Shown here: positions 53,348 to 64,000 of the stretch, in pieces
Numbering within the stretch: position 1 is the first letter of the stretch
How the letters are laid out: each line of letters opens with the position of its first letter
Source: Fonsecaea monophora
Taxonomy: Eukaryota > Ascomycota > Eurotiomycetes > Chaetothyriales > Herpotrichiellaceae
NCBI RefSeq assembly: GCF_001642475.1
Contig: NW_019174036.1
Coordinates: 46,108-110,107 of the forward strand
DNA length: 64,000 nucleotides
Direction: 5' to 3'
Program-made: the position numbers and the translations under genes
Notes under the pieces: model-generated
Seen by the model: the letters and a program-made list of their open reading frames with translations, nothing else
Database searches by the model: none
Told to the model about the DNA's origin: nothing

Positions 53348-53503
53348 TTAGACTAGATCAAAGGAGCCACTGGGGCTTTGACAATTATGTTTGTCTGCGA
53401 AGGTGAAGCCGCAATTGCAAGCGCCTGAACATGTCGGATGTTGCGGTTGGAATTTTCCTGCAATCGAGAGCAAGTTGAGTGTGATTGGGGACCTGTAAGC
53501 CAT
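53348..53503 (-). CDS. Possible Cys-containing micro-protein (51 residues)
   Basis: From ATG 53503 the frame reads MAYRSPITLNLLSIAGKFQP and ends with a Cys pattern C-x3-C-x-C-x10-C (PTCSGACNCGFTFADKHNCQ) before SPSGSFDLV. An alternative is that a CAG at 53461 is an acceptor (donor GTGAGC near 53557), putting PGNTPTQGKFQPQHP before the cysteines, but then no ATG was found upstream. The dense small-residue/Cys pattern looks like a real peptide, perhaps metal-binding. It overlaps no other gene. Confidence 0.25.
   Translation of the reverse strand: MAYRSPITLNLLSIAGKFQPQHPTCSGACNCGFTFADKHNCQSPSGSFDLV
53400..53420 (-). repeat. 21-bp repeat, copy B
   Basis: Inverted exact copy of 50072-50092, here encoding ACNCGFTF of the micro-ORF. 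The flanks do not align. Confidence 0.85.
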
Positions 53504-54371
53504 GCAGGGATCTAAATCAGTCTTTTTATTAATCGATCGACCATTGGCGTGGCTCACCTTGCGTAGGGGTGTTTCCTGGTGTTGTCAATCAAACATTCGC
53601 TAGGGATATGAAGTATGGTTGGGGTGATGAGTAAGGCTCCCACCTTCCCAGGCTGCCAAGGGTTCTTGGCAGATCTAACCCTTATCTAGCAAAAGGTCGA
53701 AATTAATACGAGCCTCGGGGTTGATTACGAAACACTCAGGCACTCCCTCTCTTCACCCATTCACCCACTCTCCCCCTCACCCTACCAAACTACTTGTCAA
53801 TCTATACAGTACCAACATTAAAGACGAGATGCTTGAAATGTGCGAGTCTGAATACGAGGCAAATTCCGCTGCTTGATGCGTTGACCATTTTGGACGCCAT
53901 CAGTTCAAGCTCTATGATGCGACTCCAATCGTGTAGCTTTCAGCCTTGTCCGGGATGTATCCCAATCTGGTATCTCATGCTCGCTGAGGCTATGGCTTAC
54001 TGATGCATATCAATCTCCCCACTCTGTCAAGACCCTAGCCTGCTGTCTGTGCCAAATTCTATTCCATTTGTTCTTCTTCAGCGCATTGTGCCCCGATGTT
54101 CACCTGATACATGCTTGAGCCTTTTCCGCTGCGTGGTTCTGCTCGAACGCGTCTTTTGTGTCTCGATCTTTGTTTACTTGCTGCGTGTCTCTGAACTGGA
54201 GGCCAGGGCGCCGAACAGGAATCGTAGCATCTTGGATTTACTGGATTCTATCTTGTTGCGATGCTGAAGTGATTCTCCTTCTGCTTCGGCCTTTCACCTA
54301 GGAAGAACCTGACCTTTCCATTACCCTGCGTACCCTGCTTTGGAATTCTTCGCCATCTTCACATCGGCAAC
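53504..54371. other. Intergenic, divergent promoters
   Basis: Between the micro-ORF and the BRE4-like gene. Pyrimidine-rich around 53740-53800. No further gene seen. Confidence 0.45.
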
Positions 54372-57300
54372 ATGGCAAACTCAAAGCCACCCTCAATGCT
54401 GAAGAGGCTTAACGACAAGCTGGGGTTGAAGATCAATCTCCCAACCGTATTGTTGATGTTCAAGTAAGTTGTTGACTCGTGGCGGGGACAATACTACCTG
54501 GTTGATTACACGATGTATTGCACCACAGCAACCTGCCTACACTCTCGTTTCGAAGCGTTGGGTTCCATGCTGATGGTTCTGTACTAGAGGAGCTGTTGCA
54601 CCTACAATCGGCCTCGCTATGTACGTTGCCCTTAGGGAAAATAAGTCGATAAGAAACTCACTCCCGCCAGATATCAAGATACCAGTGTCGCAGACCATTA
54701 TTCAACAATCGGCTACCTGATCCCTATCATGTCACTTTTCGTCGTTCCCATCCTGCCCAGAGCCAGATTTCTGCAGAATTTCTTCGTCACTTGTGTACGG
54801 TGTCAAACTTGCTCTTCTCGAGATCTGTGGAGCTCACTGTTACTAGTTTTTAACTTGCTTGGCTGCAGCAATATCTCTTCTCTACATGTGGACGGCGATC
54901 AAGGCTCGCAAAAACACAACCCATATCTCAGCGGAGCAACGGAGCAATGGACCAGTACCTGGAGCCCAAATCGTGCCCTACAACGCTGCAGCGAGCGCAT
55001 GCCTTGCTGTGTGGTTCTTCTTCTGGCTCTGGGCTTACAACACGTAGGTGCTCCCTTCATCGGCTGCTTCCAATCAATACGGCAGTGCTGATATCCTAGC
55101 TAGCTTTCGCGCTTTCCGACCTCAATATTTCCTACCTTTGATCGTGTTTGGTATATATATCAACATTACGGCTGTATATGGAGCCATTTTTCCGGAAATG
55201 GAACAAGTGTACTCTTTGAGTATGTATCGGTATCCTCTCAGGAGGACTTCCACTGACTCTGTGGGGTCTTACAGCTAGGCGACTCCTCGATACGTTCTTC
55301 GTCGGTTTCGGGCTTGCATTCGCCGTCCACTTTCTGGTCCTACCTATCACATCACGAGATCTGGCAACAATGATCCTTACAGAATATCTCCACGTCCTTA
55401 AAAACGTCATTGATGCTAAAGGAGCTCTGCTGATCTCTTTGCCGTCTCGCGACTGGAGTAATGCGAGCAGAACGAGCAGCTCAGGAAGCGACAGTGATGG
55501 TGAATCAACCGAACGATTGACCTCCTGGCCCGAAGCGGATAAGTGGAGAGCACTCACGGCGGCGGCGAGCGAATGCCAGGTCAAGATGCAGTCAGAGATG
55601 CGCTATGTCAAACGTGAGGTTACATTTGGGAAACTGTCTGGCAAGGATTACTCGTGCATCACAAAACTGCTGAGGAACATATTGATACCGATTGCCGGCC
55701 TTGAAACTGTGATTCAGGTCAACGACCGCGTTGAAAAGCAGGGAGGATGGACGTCGATCAAGTCTTCAAAAGACGGTTCGAACTCGGAAATTTCGACGAA
55801 TCGAGCATTAAACGACGCGGAGAGGGAACGATGGAGTTGGCTATTTGGCCAGGTCGACGGGGCCTTCAAACTACTGTGGAAGGCAATGATCGAGGGTCTC
55901 GACTACGCATTCTTCACCCTGCAAATTACCAAGAAGCCAGCATTCACGACCAAAGAGGAGCTTGAGGCGAAAGCAGCCGAGTCTCCGGACGGAAAAGGCT
56001 TTGCAAAGCACCTTGAAGACACAATCAACAAGTTCTTGGCTGAGCGAGAAGAGCCTCTGAAAGAGTGGTGTCGCATGAACGAACCTGACGAGACCAGTGG
56101 TCACTCGGGTAGTCGATCTTCACACATGCGGCATTCGTCCCAACTATACCTTCTCCTTGATGTACGTGTCACCCAGTCATACTGATTTACGCTAACCTCT
56201 CAAGCTCGAGTACTGCATCGTACAAACCGCAATGGGAATCCTCGACCTGGTCCGGTTCGCGGATTCGAAAGTTGAAGACGGCACAATGAGAAAGAAACGG
56301 CTGATAACTCCTACGGGAAAACAGTGGAAGAAGTGGGCGTGGGCAGTCATCAGCCGCGAAGACAGCAATCTGGACTACACCACCTACAGCTATCGAAGCG
56401 GCACCCCTACCGTTTATCTCGGCGATGCCCTGGGGGTGAACCGAGATCCTGAACACCTTCCCCCGGTGACCTGGTGGGAAAAGCTGACTGACTACTTCCG
56501 CCTGATCCCTAGGCTCTTCGGCTCCAAGGAATCATGGTTCGGTTTCAAGGTGGCTGTGGGAACTATGATCATCGCGGTCACGGCGTTTTTGCGAAACTCG
56601 CAGGAATTCTACATCAAGCAGCGCATCATCTGGGGCGCTATTATGGTTGCCATCAGCATGACCCAGACGGCGGGCTCAGGCATGTATGGGCAATTCGTCC
56701 GGATTTTCGGCACGTTCCTTGCCATGGTCCTCTCGTACATCGACTGGTACATCGTCGATGGGCACACAGCCGGGGTCATTGTCTTTCTGGGCCTGACCGT
56801 GTTCCTCTATCACTATCTCATGGTGACGAAACCGAACGACCCCGTCATTCCCATGATCGGAATGATCACCGTCATTCTGATCGTGGCGTACGAGCTTCAA
56901 GTCAAGCAAGTTGGCTTGGCCATTTCCGAATCAAACGGCCAAGTCTTTCATCCTGTCTACGAGCTGGCACCCTACCGACTTGCCTGTGTGCTTGGTGGAG
57001 TGGGCGTCGCCTGCTTGCTCACATACTTCCCGAGCGTGACCACGGCGAGGAGCGAGATGCGGAAAGACTTGGGGAACACACTGTATTTGCTGGGCCAATA
57101 CTACAGCTCGTCGCACAAGTCGGTCTCGTTACGTCTGAAGGGGCTAGAAGGAGACGTCAAGGACAAGAAAAGTCCGCTGCGGAGGCTAGAGAAGGCCCGC
57201 ACTCAGCTCTTTGCAAAGAATTTGATTCTCATCCAGGCCATGAAGAACCATCTCAAGTTCATCAAGTGGGAACCGACTTTTGGAGGCAGGTTTCCCCGGG

Positions 57301-57915
57301 AGCTGTACGAGAGGATGCTCGCGCACACAGAGAAGTAAGTCCATCGTTAGCCATTGAGAGCCCCCCCTCGAATAGTGCCAATAGCGCTAACTTGTCATCC
57401 TCCGCCCCAGCATCCTTCGCTTCACAGCAATGATCGCCTGGACGACCAAAACCTTCAAAGAGGTTCCCGAATCGGTCGGTCACCTGGGGGCCTCGAACCC
57501 CGCCGCCGACACGGACGACAGAGGCACCTGGCTCAAGGATTTCACGCAGCTGATCTCGTCGCTCCAACTGACATCCCACAGCGTCACGACCCTGCTGGCC
57601 ATCATCTCCGGGTCCATCGGCTCCGGCAAGCCCCTCCCGCCCTACTTGCAGCCGCCCGAGCGGTTCCACATCGGCGAGATGCTCACCTCGCTCGACTCGA
57701 GCATCCTCGACACCAAGCACGTCTGCGAGCCGGGCTACTCGGCCTTTGCCGTCATGCAGGTCTGCACGACCATGCTCAACGAGGACCTGGCCGATCTGTT
57801 GGCCGAGACCAAGAAGCTCGTCGGCGAGGCTGAATGTAATCTCGACGTCGTCCAGGAGGACTATGAGAGGGATATCGGCATGGTTCCGCGCGAGATTCGG
57901 GAGAAGGCGGACTAA
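54372..57915 (+). CDS. BRE4-like FUSC/ArAE_2 membrane protein
   Basis: Eight exons: 54372-54463, 54588-54620, 54671-54794, 54847-55043, 55104-55219, 55275-56161, 56205-57334, 57411-57915; 1027 residues. Joins were fixed by frame, e.g. GLAIYQDTSVADHYSTIG, FVTCFLTCLAAAISLLYMW, WAYNTFRAFRPQYFLPL, LLLDLEYCIVQTAMGI and HTEKNILRFTAMIAW. The N-terminal half has about six TM helices (ArAE_2_N) and a charged domain with SSGSDSDGE. The second half has six more (WFGFKVAVGTMIIAVTAFL, RIFGTFLAMVLSYIDWYIV) and a C-terminal DUF2421-like domain. This is the fungal aromatic-acid-exporter-like family that includes yeast Bre4, whose loss gives brefeldin A sensitivity. Transport substrate unknown. Exon 2 has only 33 bases. 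The last exon is GC-rich. Confidence 0.88.
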
Positions 57916-58019
57916 AACAGAACTGTCTGGAGGTGAGGAGATCGGAGAGAGAGGTTAAGGAGTGGGGAGATGTGTGGTTGCACGAGAGAAACGCTTCAGG
58001 AACCGTTCTACGATGCGGG

Positions 58020-58070
<51 letters not shown>

Positions 58071-60819
58071 TTTCAGAACGCCGAGAGTCACTGAGCCTGG
58101 AATTGCATTGGTAAGGAAAGTCGAGGTTTACATCAAATCATATATTTTATGTTATATGTTACATGTGGCCATCATCGAGCCCGTCTAATAAAAGAGCACA
58201 TTGGTTATGGATAGACAATCACAAGGTTCGATTCGACATTATGTACTCTGATCGATCCCGGCGTGCCATAACTGGATGTCCTGATGTCCTTGTCGAAGCT
58301 CCAGATGTATGTAGAGCGTGTATATGTATGTATATAGACTCTGGACTGTACTTTCTCCCCTACTATTTTCGTTCACGGAGGGAGTGAGGCCTTTTTGATC
58401 CAGCACCGCGTGAGCAACAACGGTAGATATCGACCTACCTAGCGGGGCTAAGGGAAGACGGATATATACATAACGGTGCCTTACTGAGCGCACCATCCTC
58501 TCAAAGTGCTCACGACTCTTGTGTCTCTGTATATGTATAAGCATGAGATAGCCAAAGTATTGTCAACACGGTTCCAACTCTCGATCGATCGACCTAGGTC
58601 GATGGCTGCCGCTGGAGAATTTCTTCTTTGACCCTCTCGTTAAATGTCTTCATGGCGCAATCAACGGAGTCCGACACATCATTAGTCTCATCCCACCGAG
58701 GGACGTGGATGAATGTGTGCCTGCGGTCGCACACCGGCCCGGGACTTCCAGGTTTCACCCGAGGAGTTGCGTAACACGCCTGGTCGAGCAGGACTACTCC
58801 TCGCATCCGAGAAGTATCCTTTTCTTATACTTCGAGTCTTGTTACTACTGTACGTAAAGGTATACTTGTTACTACGGAATCCATCTATTGCTGAGTACTA
58901 CCTATCTCCAATAAGGCATCCTTGATAGTGGGTTTCTCGGTCTCGGCTTAGAGCCAACTGACTCAGGAGGTTAGGGCGAGGATTGATGTCGATACTCGGA
59001 CGCGATGTGCACGGCCCTGTTTAGTTCATCAACCTTCTGACCGCTCGGGGTCTAAGACGTACCTTTAAGCGATGTTCGAATTGTATGCTCTCGATGCCTG
59101 GATGGGGGATAGCTAGAATTAAGGTACCGACTTCTCGATCAAGCTGTTTGTACGTTACGACGGAGAGCTTACTCAACGCCTTGGTGAAAAGATGTTGTCC
59201 CGGTCTTCGATGGAGGGCTGTAGCCGAACTTGATGGGGTTCGATGGGTTTACCTAATACGGTCGCTTGAGGGCGTCAGCCAGGCACAGTCGTGGGTGGTC
59301 GGTCCCCTAGTGTCGTGCTTACTCAGATGCTGCGCTAAGTTCTGCCGGCACTTCTGGCGCCATCCGGCCCAATGTACCGAGTACGTTTCCGCGTCTCCAA
59401 GTAGGGGCCCACCTCCATTTCGATAGGCTTAGAGCCTCATTAGGCCGAACAGTGCGAGTGACTGCCCCTGGCTTTAGTATCTGGTCTCGCACCTTGGTTT
59501 CCACAGAAACCTGAGGTGTCAGTAACCACAATTCACCATGGTAAAGAACAATAGACGACTGCTTTAGCCTGGAAATAGACCAGACTAATCGACATCCCGG
59601 CGTGGTGAAACGCCCTGCGTGGTGAAATGGGCGGGCATTACTTCGCCTTCGTCCACCTTCGGACCACCCACAAAGTAGGCGATCAATGATCCATGTAAAT
59701 GACTGTATCCAGAAGTCATAGCGCTACTGTCCATACCATCTCTGTTTGAAAATTACGCGACATTGACTTTGTTGACGCCCAGTTTCGTCAGCCAGGTGGA
59801 AAAAGTGCAGAAACCGTCTCCTGCCTCCGGGGAGCACAGTACCGATTCGCCTAGCTTTTCAGCATGGTAGTAATTGAGTGTTTACGTCTATGAATCGTCC
59901 TGCAAATTATCATACTCGTAGCTACCACTTGGGTGCCACTGTCCACGATATGTGCTACCATAACCCGCCACAGAGGACCCAGGCAGCCTTGTCAGGGACT
60001 TCCACACTGATCGACAAATAGCCGAGGACCGACCCGAGGACGGCGGGGCGTAATTACCCTGTACATAAGAGGTACCTATTGTTGTGGCTCAAAGTCGCTG
60101 CCACGTGGCTGGCGGCGTCTTGCCGCCTTGACAACCCCGTTTACACTACGGAGTTACGGAGTACTAGAATACGATGTGTCCTTCAATTAGTGGTTGCTTT
60201 TTCGTAGACACTGTGCAGGCCGAGCGCCACACCACGGCTTGACCAGCAGCTGAATTGTTGTCATCCTCTGAGTTGACTGTCCTACCTGCGGCTTCACACC
60301 ACCTCAGCTTCTGCGGCCACTCAGCTCGGTCGCAGGCAAAATCCACCAAATTCCATGAAGCCTCGTACCGTATTTTGCAGCCCAGAGCGTTGCCTGCATT
60401 GCTGGCCTGAATAACACCTTGCCGCCGCCCAGTATTCCTCACTGCCTTCTCGCTCTCTCAACCATCTCCATTGTCTGTTGCAGTCTCACCGCTACGTCTC
60501 TTCTCTTACATTTGCTCCATGTGCTGATACAGCCGGACCAATATCTCGTGTTGGACTATCTCTTGCCTGATCATCGCATCTTGAGGCTCGGGATCTACCC
60601 TCGGCAGCTTCTCTTAGCTTTTTCTGTCCTCCCAAGGCCTTCTGTGATCTTAGAAGGACCTTCGCATATTTGCTTAGAGCTGCTTGCTTAGAGCTACCGG
60701 AAAGCGCCAGCACGTCTATCTCTCCATTCTCGGGAAATAACTACACAACGCATAACAACGCAATCCCAATCCGACTCTACCTACGGTCGCTAAATCTCCG
60801 TCTTACGACCCCTTCCATA
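57916..60819. other. 2.9-kb gene-free interval
   Basis: Contains the BRE4-like 3' region with a microsatellite and the NLR promoter. Short frames (for example 59085-59426) show no family resemblance. A direct repeat GCGTGGTGAAA occurs twice near 59600-59622. No transposon ends were seen. Confidence 0.5.
58023..58070. repeat. Compound (TC)15(TG)9 microsatellite
   Basis: Perfect TC dinucleotides to 58052 followed directly by TG dinucleotides. It lies about 110 bases past the BRE4-like stop codon, possibly in its 3' UTR. Confidence 0.95.
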
Positions 60820-63800
60820 ATGTCCATCCGCACCGTTGAAGACTACAAAATTGGCTGGATATGTGCGCTAAACATCGAACTGACCGCCGCCATGGCCATG
60901 TTGGACGAAGAATATGAGATGATGGCCGGACATGACCCGCAAGACCATAATTCTTACGTGTTGGGGCGTATTCATCAGAATAACGTGGTGATTGCGTGTA
61001 TGCCCGAGGGAGTGGATGGGTTAGTGCCGGCGGCCACTGTAGCAAAGGACATGGTGAGAACGTTCCCAGCGCTTCGAGTCGGCTTAATGGTGGGCATTGG
61101 CGGTGGGATCCCCGATCTCTCCAGGGGAATCGACATTCGCCTGGGAGATGTTGTGGTCAGTAAACCAGAGAAAACTTGGGGAGGTGTGGTCCAATATGAC
61201 AAGGGTAAAGCCGAAGACGGAGGGGAATTTGTGGTCAAGGGGCAGCTGAACCAGCCACCAGCTCTCCTATTGAAAACGCTCGCTCTACTCCGGGCACGAC
61301 ATAGCATACGTCCCAGCAGGGTGTCGGATTATATCAACGAAGCGATCGAACGAAACCCTATGATGGAGGAGACGGGCTTTACTCTTCCCAGCGAGTCCGA
61401 TTGCCTCTACTGCAGTGTCTGTCACGGAGATATTGAGAGCCCGGCAGGCAACTGCGAAGGCTTCCACACCAAGCGAAAGCAACGGAAAAATAACAAGCCG
61501 GTGGTCCATTATGGAATCATCGCGTCAGGAAACCAGGTGGTGAAGGATGCAGTAGTGCGCGACCGACTGCGGAATCAATTTAATGCCTTCTGTGTCGAAA
61601 TGGAGGCGGCAGGGCTGATGAACGAGTTTCCGTGTCTTGTGATCCGCGGCATTTGCGATTACGCCGATCTGCACAAGAACGATGCATGGCACCGGTATGC
61701 TGCGATGACTGCTGCGGCATACGCCAAAGAATTTCTTCAGTGCATCTCCACAGCGCAGGCAAGCCAAGAACAGCCTATTAAAGACGTATTAGGTGAGTGA
61801 AGACTAGAGCCACTTTTTGGGTAACCCAGATGCCCCGGTGGGAGGAAGCCTGTCACACAAAGGAAATGTTCCGATCCCGACTCCGAACTTGTGGCTCTGG
61901 GGCGGTGACTCTGTCTGAAGCCATTGACACCAGATCTTCTGTCTTATTCCCAATCTGCCACTGAATTAAAGAGATTTCTGACTAAGGTATATTAAGGTGT
62001 GCTTGATGAAATTCGCCATTTCTCGAACGCGCAGCTGGAGACAACCAACACACAGACCCAGCAAAGTCATACCCAGTATGAAAGCGAGAAACATCGTCGA
62101 TGCCACCAAACATTCAAGATCGGTCCGTATGAGGCACAGAAGGATATTAACCCCGATCGAGTAGCTGGCACTTGTCACTGGGTACTGTCTCATCCCCAAT
62201 ATTCCCAATGGTGCAACAAACCACACGATAGCCTGCTCTGGGTCTCGGCGGATCCGGGCTGTGGCAAGTCGGTCCTCGCCAAATCGCTAGTGGACAATGA
62301 ACTTCACAATACTGATCAGCATACGGTCTGCTACTTTTTTTTCAAGGATAACGAAGTGCAGGACAACGTGGCCACGGCTCTCTGCGCCCTCCTCCATCAA
62401 TTGTTCTCCCGCCAGCCTCAGCTAATTCAATATGCAATTCCGGCATGGGAGAAGACTGGCGATAAACTCGTGAGGGAGGTGTCAGAGCTATGGCGCACGT
62501 TGGTCGCCGCCGCAAGAGATGACCAGGCTCACGACGTGACGTGCGTTCTGGATGCGCTGGACGAATGTCGACTCTCGGATCGACGATGGCTGATTGAGAT
62601 GCTTTCTCGGTTCTACACCCCGGCATCAGCACTCCCGTCGTCAACGCGGCGAGGCCGACTGAAATTTCTCGTAACTAGCCGGCCATATGATGATATACGG
62701 GTGGAGTTCCAGAAGATGCTATACGATCTCCCTACGATCCGTCTAAGAGGTGAAGAGGAGAACGACCAAATCCACCAAGAAATTAACTTGGTCATCCGAA
62801 TGCGAGTGGGAAAACTCGCGACAGACTTAAAATTAGATGACGACACAAAGGACCGACTGGAGACTCAACTTTTGGGGATGGAGCATCGCACGTACTTATG
62901 GCTGTATTTGGCGATTGAGAGTATATACCAGACTTACCACAACAGTTTGCGCCCGGAGGAAGCATCGATCGAGTTACTACCGTCCAGCGTGGAAGACGCA
63001 TACGAGAAAATTTTGAGTCGTATTAATCAGGAGCAGAGAGGCAATGTGACAAAGATCCTCCAGATTGTGGTTGGGACGCGGCGGCCGCTCCACGTCGAAG
63101 AGATGGCCATCGCACTCGGCATAGCCACGTCAACCCACGCCAGATTTCCATACCAGGCTAACCCGGACCCTACGAGGCTGGAGAATATTATCCGCGATTG
63201 GTGTGGTCTCTTCATCTTCATTAACCACGCGAGAATATATCTCATTCACCAGACGGCTAGGGAGTTTTTAGTCGGTGGGAGCGGTACCACTACCTTTCCG
63301 TCTGGCTGGAAGCATTGCCTCAATCCACGAGGGATCGAGAGAGAGATGACTCAAATATGCTTTGAATTTCTGTCCTTTGATGATGTTGTGTCAGCAGCAA
63401 AGTCCCTCATCCCCAAATTCCAGAAGTACCACACTCCTGATGACATTTTGGAGGAAAACAACCATGTCCAAAGCTTTCTAGTCTACTCGGCAGAACACTG
63501 GCCGTCTCACCTACGAGAAGCAAGCTTACCTCAAGATGATAGATTAATACCTCGAATAGTTGACTTTTATCAGATCAACAGCCGTTTGTACGACACCTGG
63601 TTCCCAATATTTTGGCAGGCGGCGAACCCACATTACGACCTTCCGGAGATGAGTCCGATACGACTTGGGGGACTTCTAGGTCATGAGAACATACTGAAAT
63701 TGATATTACAGCAGAATGAAAATTACAATATCGATGAATCAGACCATGACGGTCGGACAGCATTAATCTGGGCAATTGAGTATGGTCACGAGAAGGTGGT

Positions 63801-64000
63801 GCAGATACTCCTCGACGCAGGAGCGGACGTCAACGTCCAAGGAGGATACTATGGTAATGCGCTTCAAGCAGCATCAGAAGGTGGTCACGAGAAGATAGTG
63901 CAGATACTCCTCAACGCGGGTGCGGATATTAACGCCCAAGGAGGACAGTATAACAGTGCACTTCAAGCAGCATCAAGAGGTGGTCACGAGAAGATAGTAC
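60820..64000 (+). CDS. NLR protein: nucleoside-phosphorylase, NACHT, ankyrin repeats (3' end missing)
   Basis: Exon 1, 60820-61792; intron 61793-61996 (204 nt, GTGAGT, CTGACTAAG branch region); exon 2 from 61997, open to the window edge, about 990 residues seen. Residues about 8-315 are a PNP_UDP domain (IGWICALNIELTAAMAMLDE, LMVGIGGGIPD, LGDVVVSKP, VEMEAAGLM, RGICDYAD). The NACHT follows: Walker A ADPGCGKSVL (residues 410-416 core), Walker B CVLDALDEC (509-515), FLVTSRPYD sensor and a winged-helix-like part (RRPLHVEEMAIALG). Ankyrin repeats begin near 908 (DGRTALIWAIEYGHEKVVQI). This is a known fungal STAND/NLR architecture linked to non-self recognition and heterokaryon incompatibility. The ligand and partners are unknown. 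A Cys-rich insert (CLYCSVCHGDIESPAGNC) splits the PNP domain. Confidence 0.9.
63784..64000 (+). repeat. 99-bp tandem DNA repeats encoding ankyrin units
   Basis: Units start at 63784, 63883 and 63982 (each GGTCACGAGAAG), exactly 33 codons apart. By eye the first two units match at 81 of 99 bases; the third matches the second at 18 of the 19 bases visible. The array continues beyond the window. Confidence 0.85.

Noticed and set aside
57354..57833. 159-codon frame rich in His, Arg and Pro
   Set aside because: Out-of-frame shadow of the GC-rich last exon of the BRE4-like gene.
59600..59622. Short direct repeat GCGTGGTGAAA as a transposon footprint
   Set aside because: Too short, with no inverted ends or coding remnant nearby.

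Overview
The window is nuclear DNA of a filamentous ascomycete (Pezizomycotina). Evidence: short GT-AG introns of about 43-124 nt with CTRAC-type branch points; spliced homologues of Erb1, Rad52, His7, Snx3, Pol5 and Iwr1; and families largely confined to moulds (DUF3433 membrane proteins, CYP52-type P450s, PNP-NACHT-ankyrin NLRs, SERAC1-like hydrolases). The mix would suit Eurotiomycetes, perhaps Chaetothyriales, but this is inference. No tRNA, rRNA, CRISPR array or complete transposon was seen. Exon joins were worked out by hand from splice signals and reading frame. Starts were moved to real ATG codons wherever the longest open frame began at GTG or TTG.

Layout. 0-19.7 kb is a compact housekeeping block: the 3' end of a Ubp14/USP5 deubiquitinase, ERB1 (60S ribosome assembly), a hotdog thioesterase, a zinc-cysteine/ankyrin-like protein, a PXA-PX-nexin-C membrane protein, bifunctional HIS7 with an upstream Gcn4/CpcA-type site, an SLC1-type acyltransferase, RAD52, and a 1331-residue DUF3433 membrane protein. 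19.7-34 kb is looser and more accessory: a secreted L-amino-acid oxidase, a CYP52-type P450, a stand-alone SERAC1-like hydrolase, IWR1, a small SANT-like protein, and a stretch of protein-like but frame-broken DNA that looks like a decayed membrane-protein gene.

35-50 kb holds an RRM+Pumilio RNA-binding protein, a double-Myb protein of the Teb1/Tay1 type with amino-acid repeats, SNX3 and POL5. 50.8-58 kb holds an unfamiliar Cys-rich ectodomain plus seven-TM protein and an 8-exon BRE4-like (FUSC/ArAE_2) membrane protein. From 60.8 kb to the right edge runs an NLR (nucleoside-phosphorylase, NACHT, ankyrin) whose ankyrin units are also similar at DNA level. It is cut by the window end.

Working together. 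Most neighbours look unrelated and are simply packed in convergent and divergent pairs. ERB1 and POL5 both belong to ribosome biogenesis. HIS7 is likely under cross-pathway amino-acid control. The most interesting candidates are the NLR, the solo hydrolase (a module usually fused to NLRs) and the 7TM receptor-like protein.
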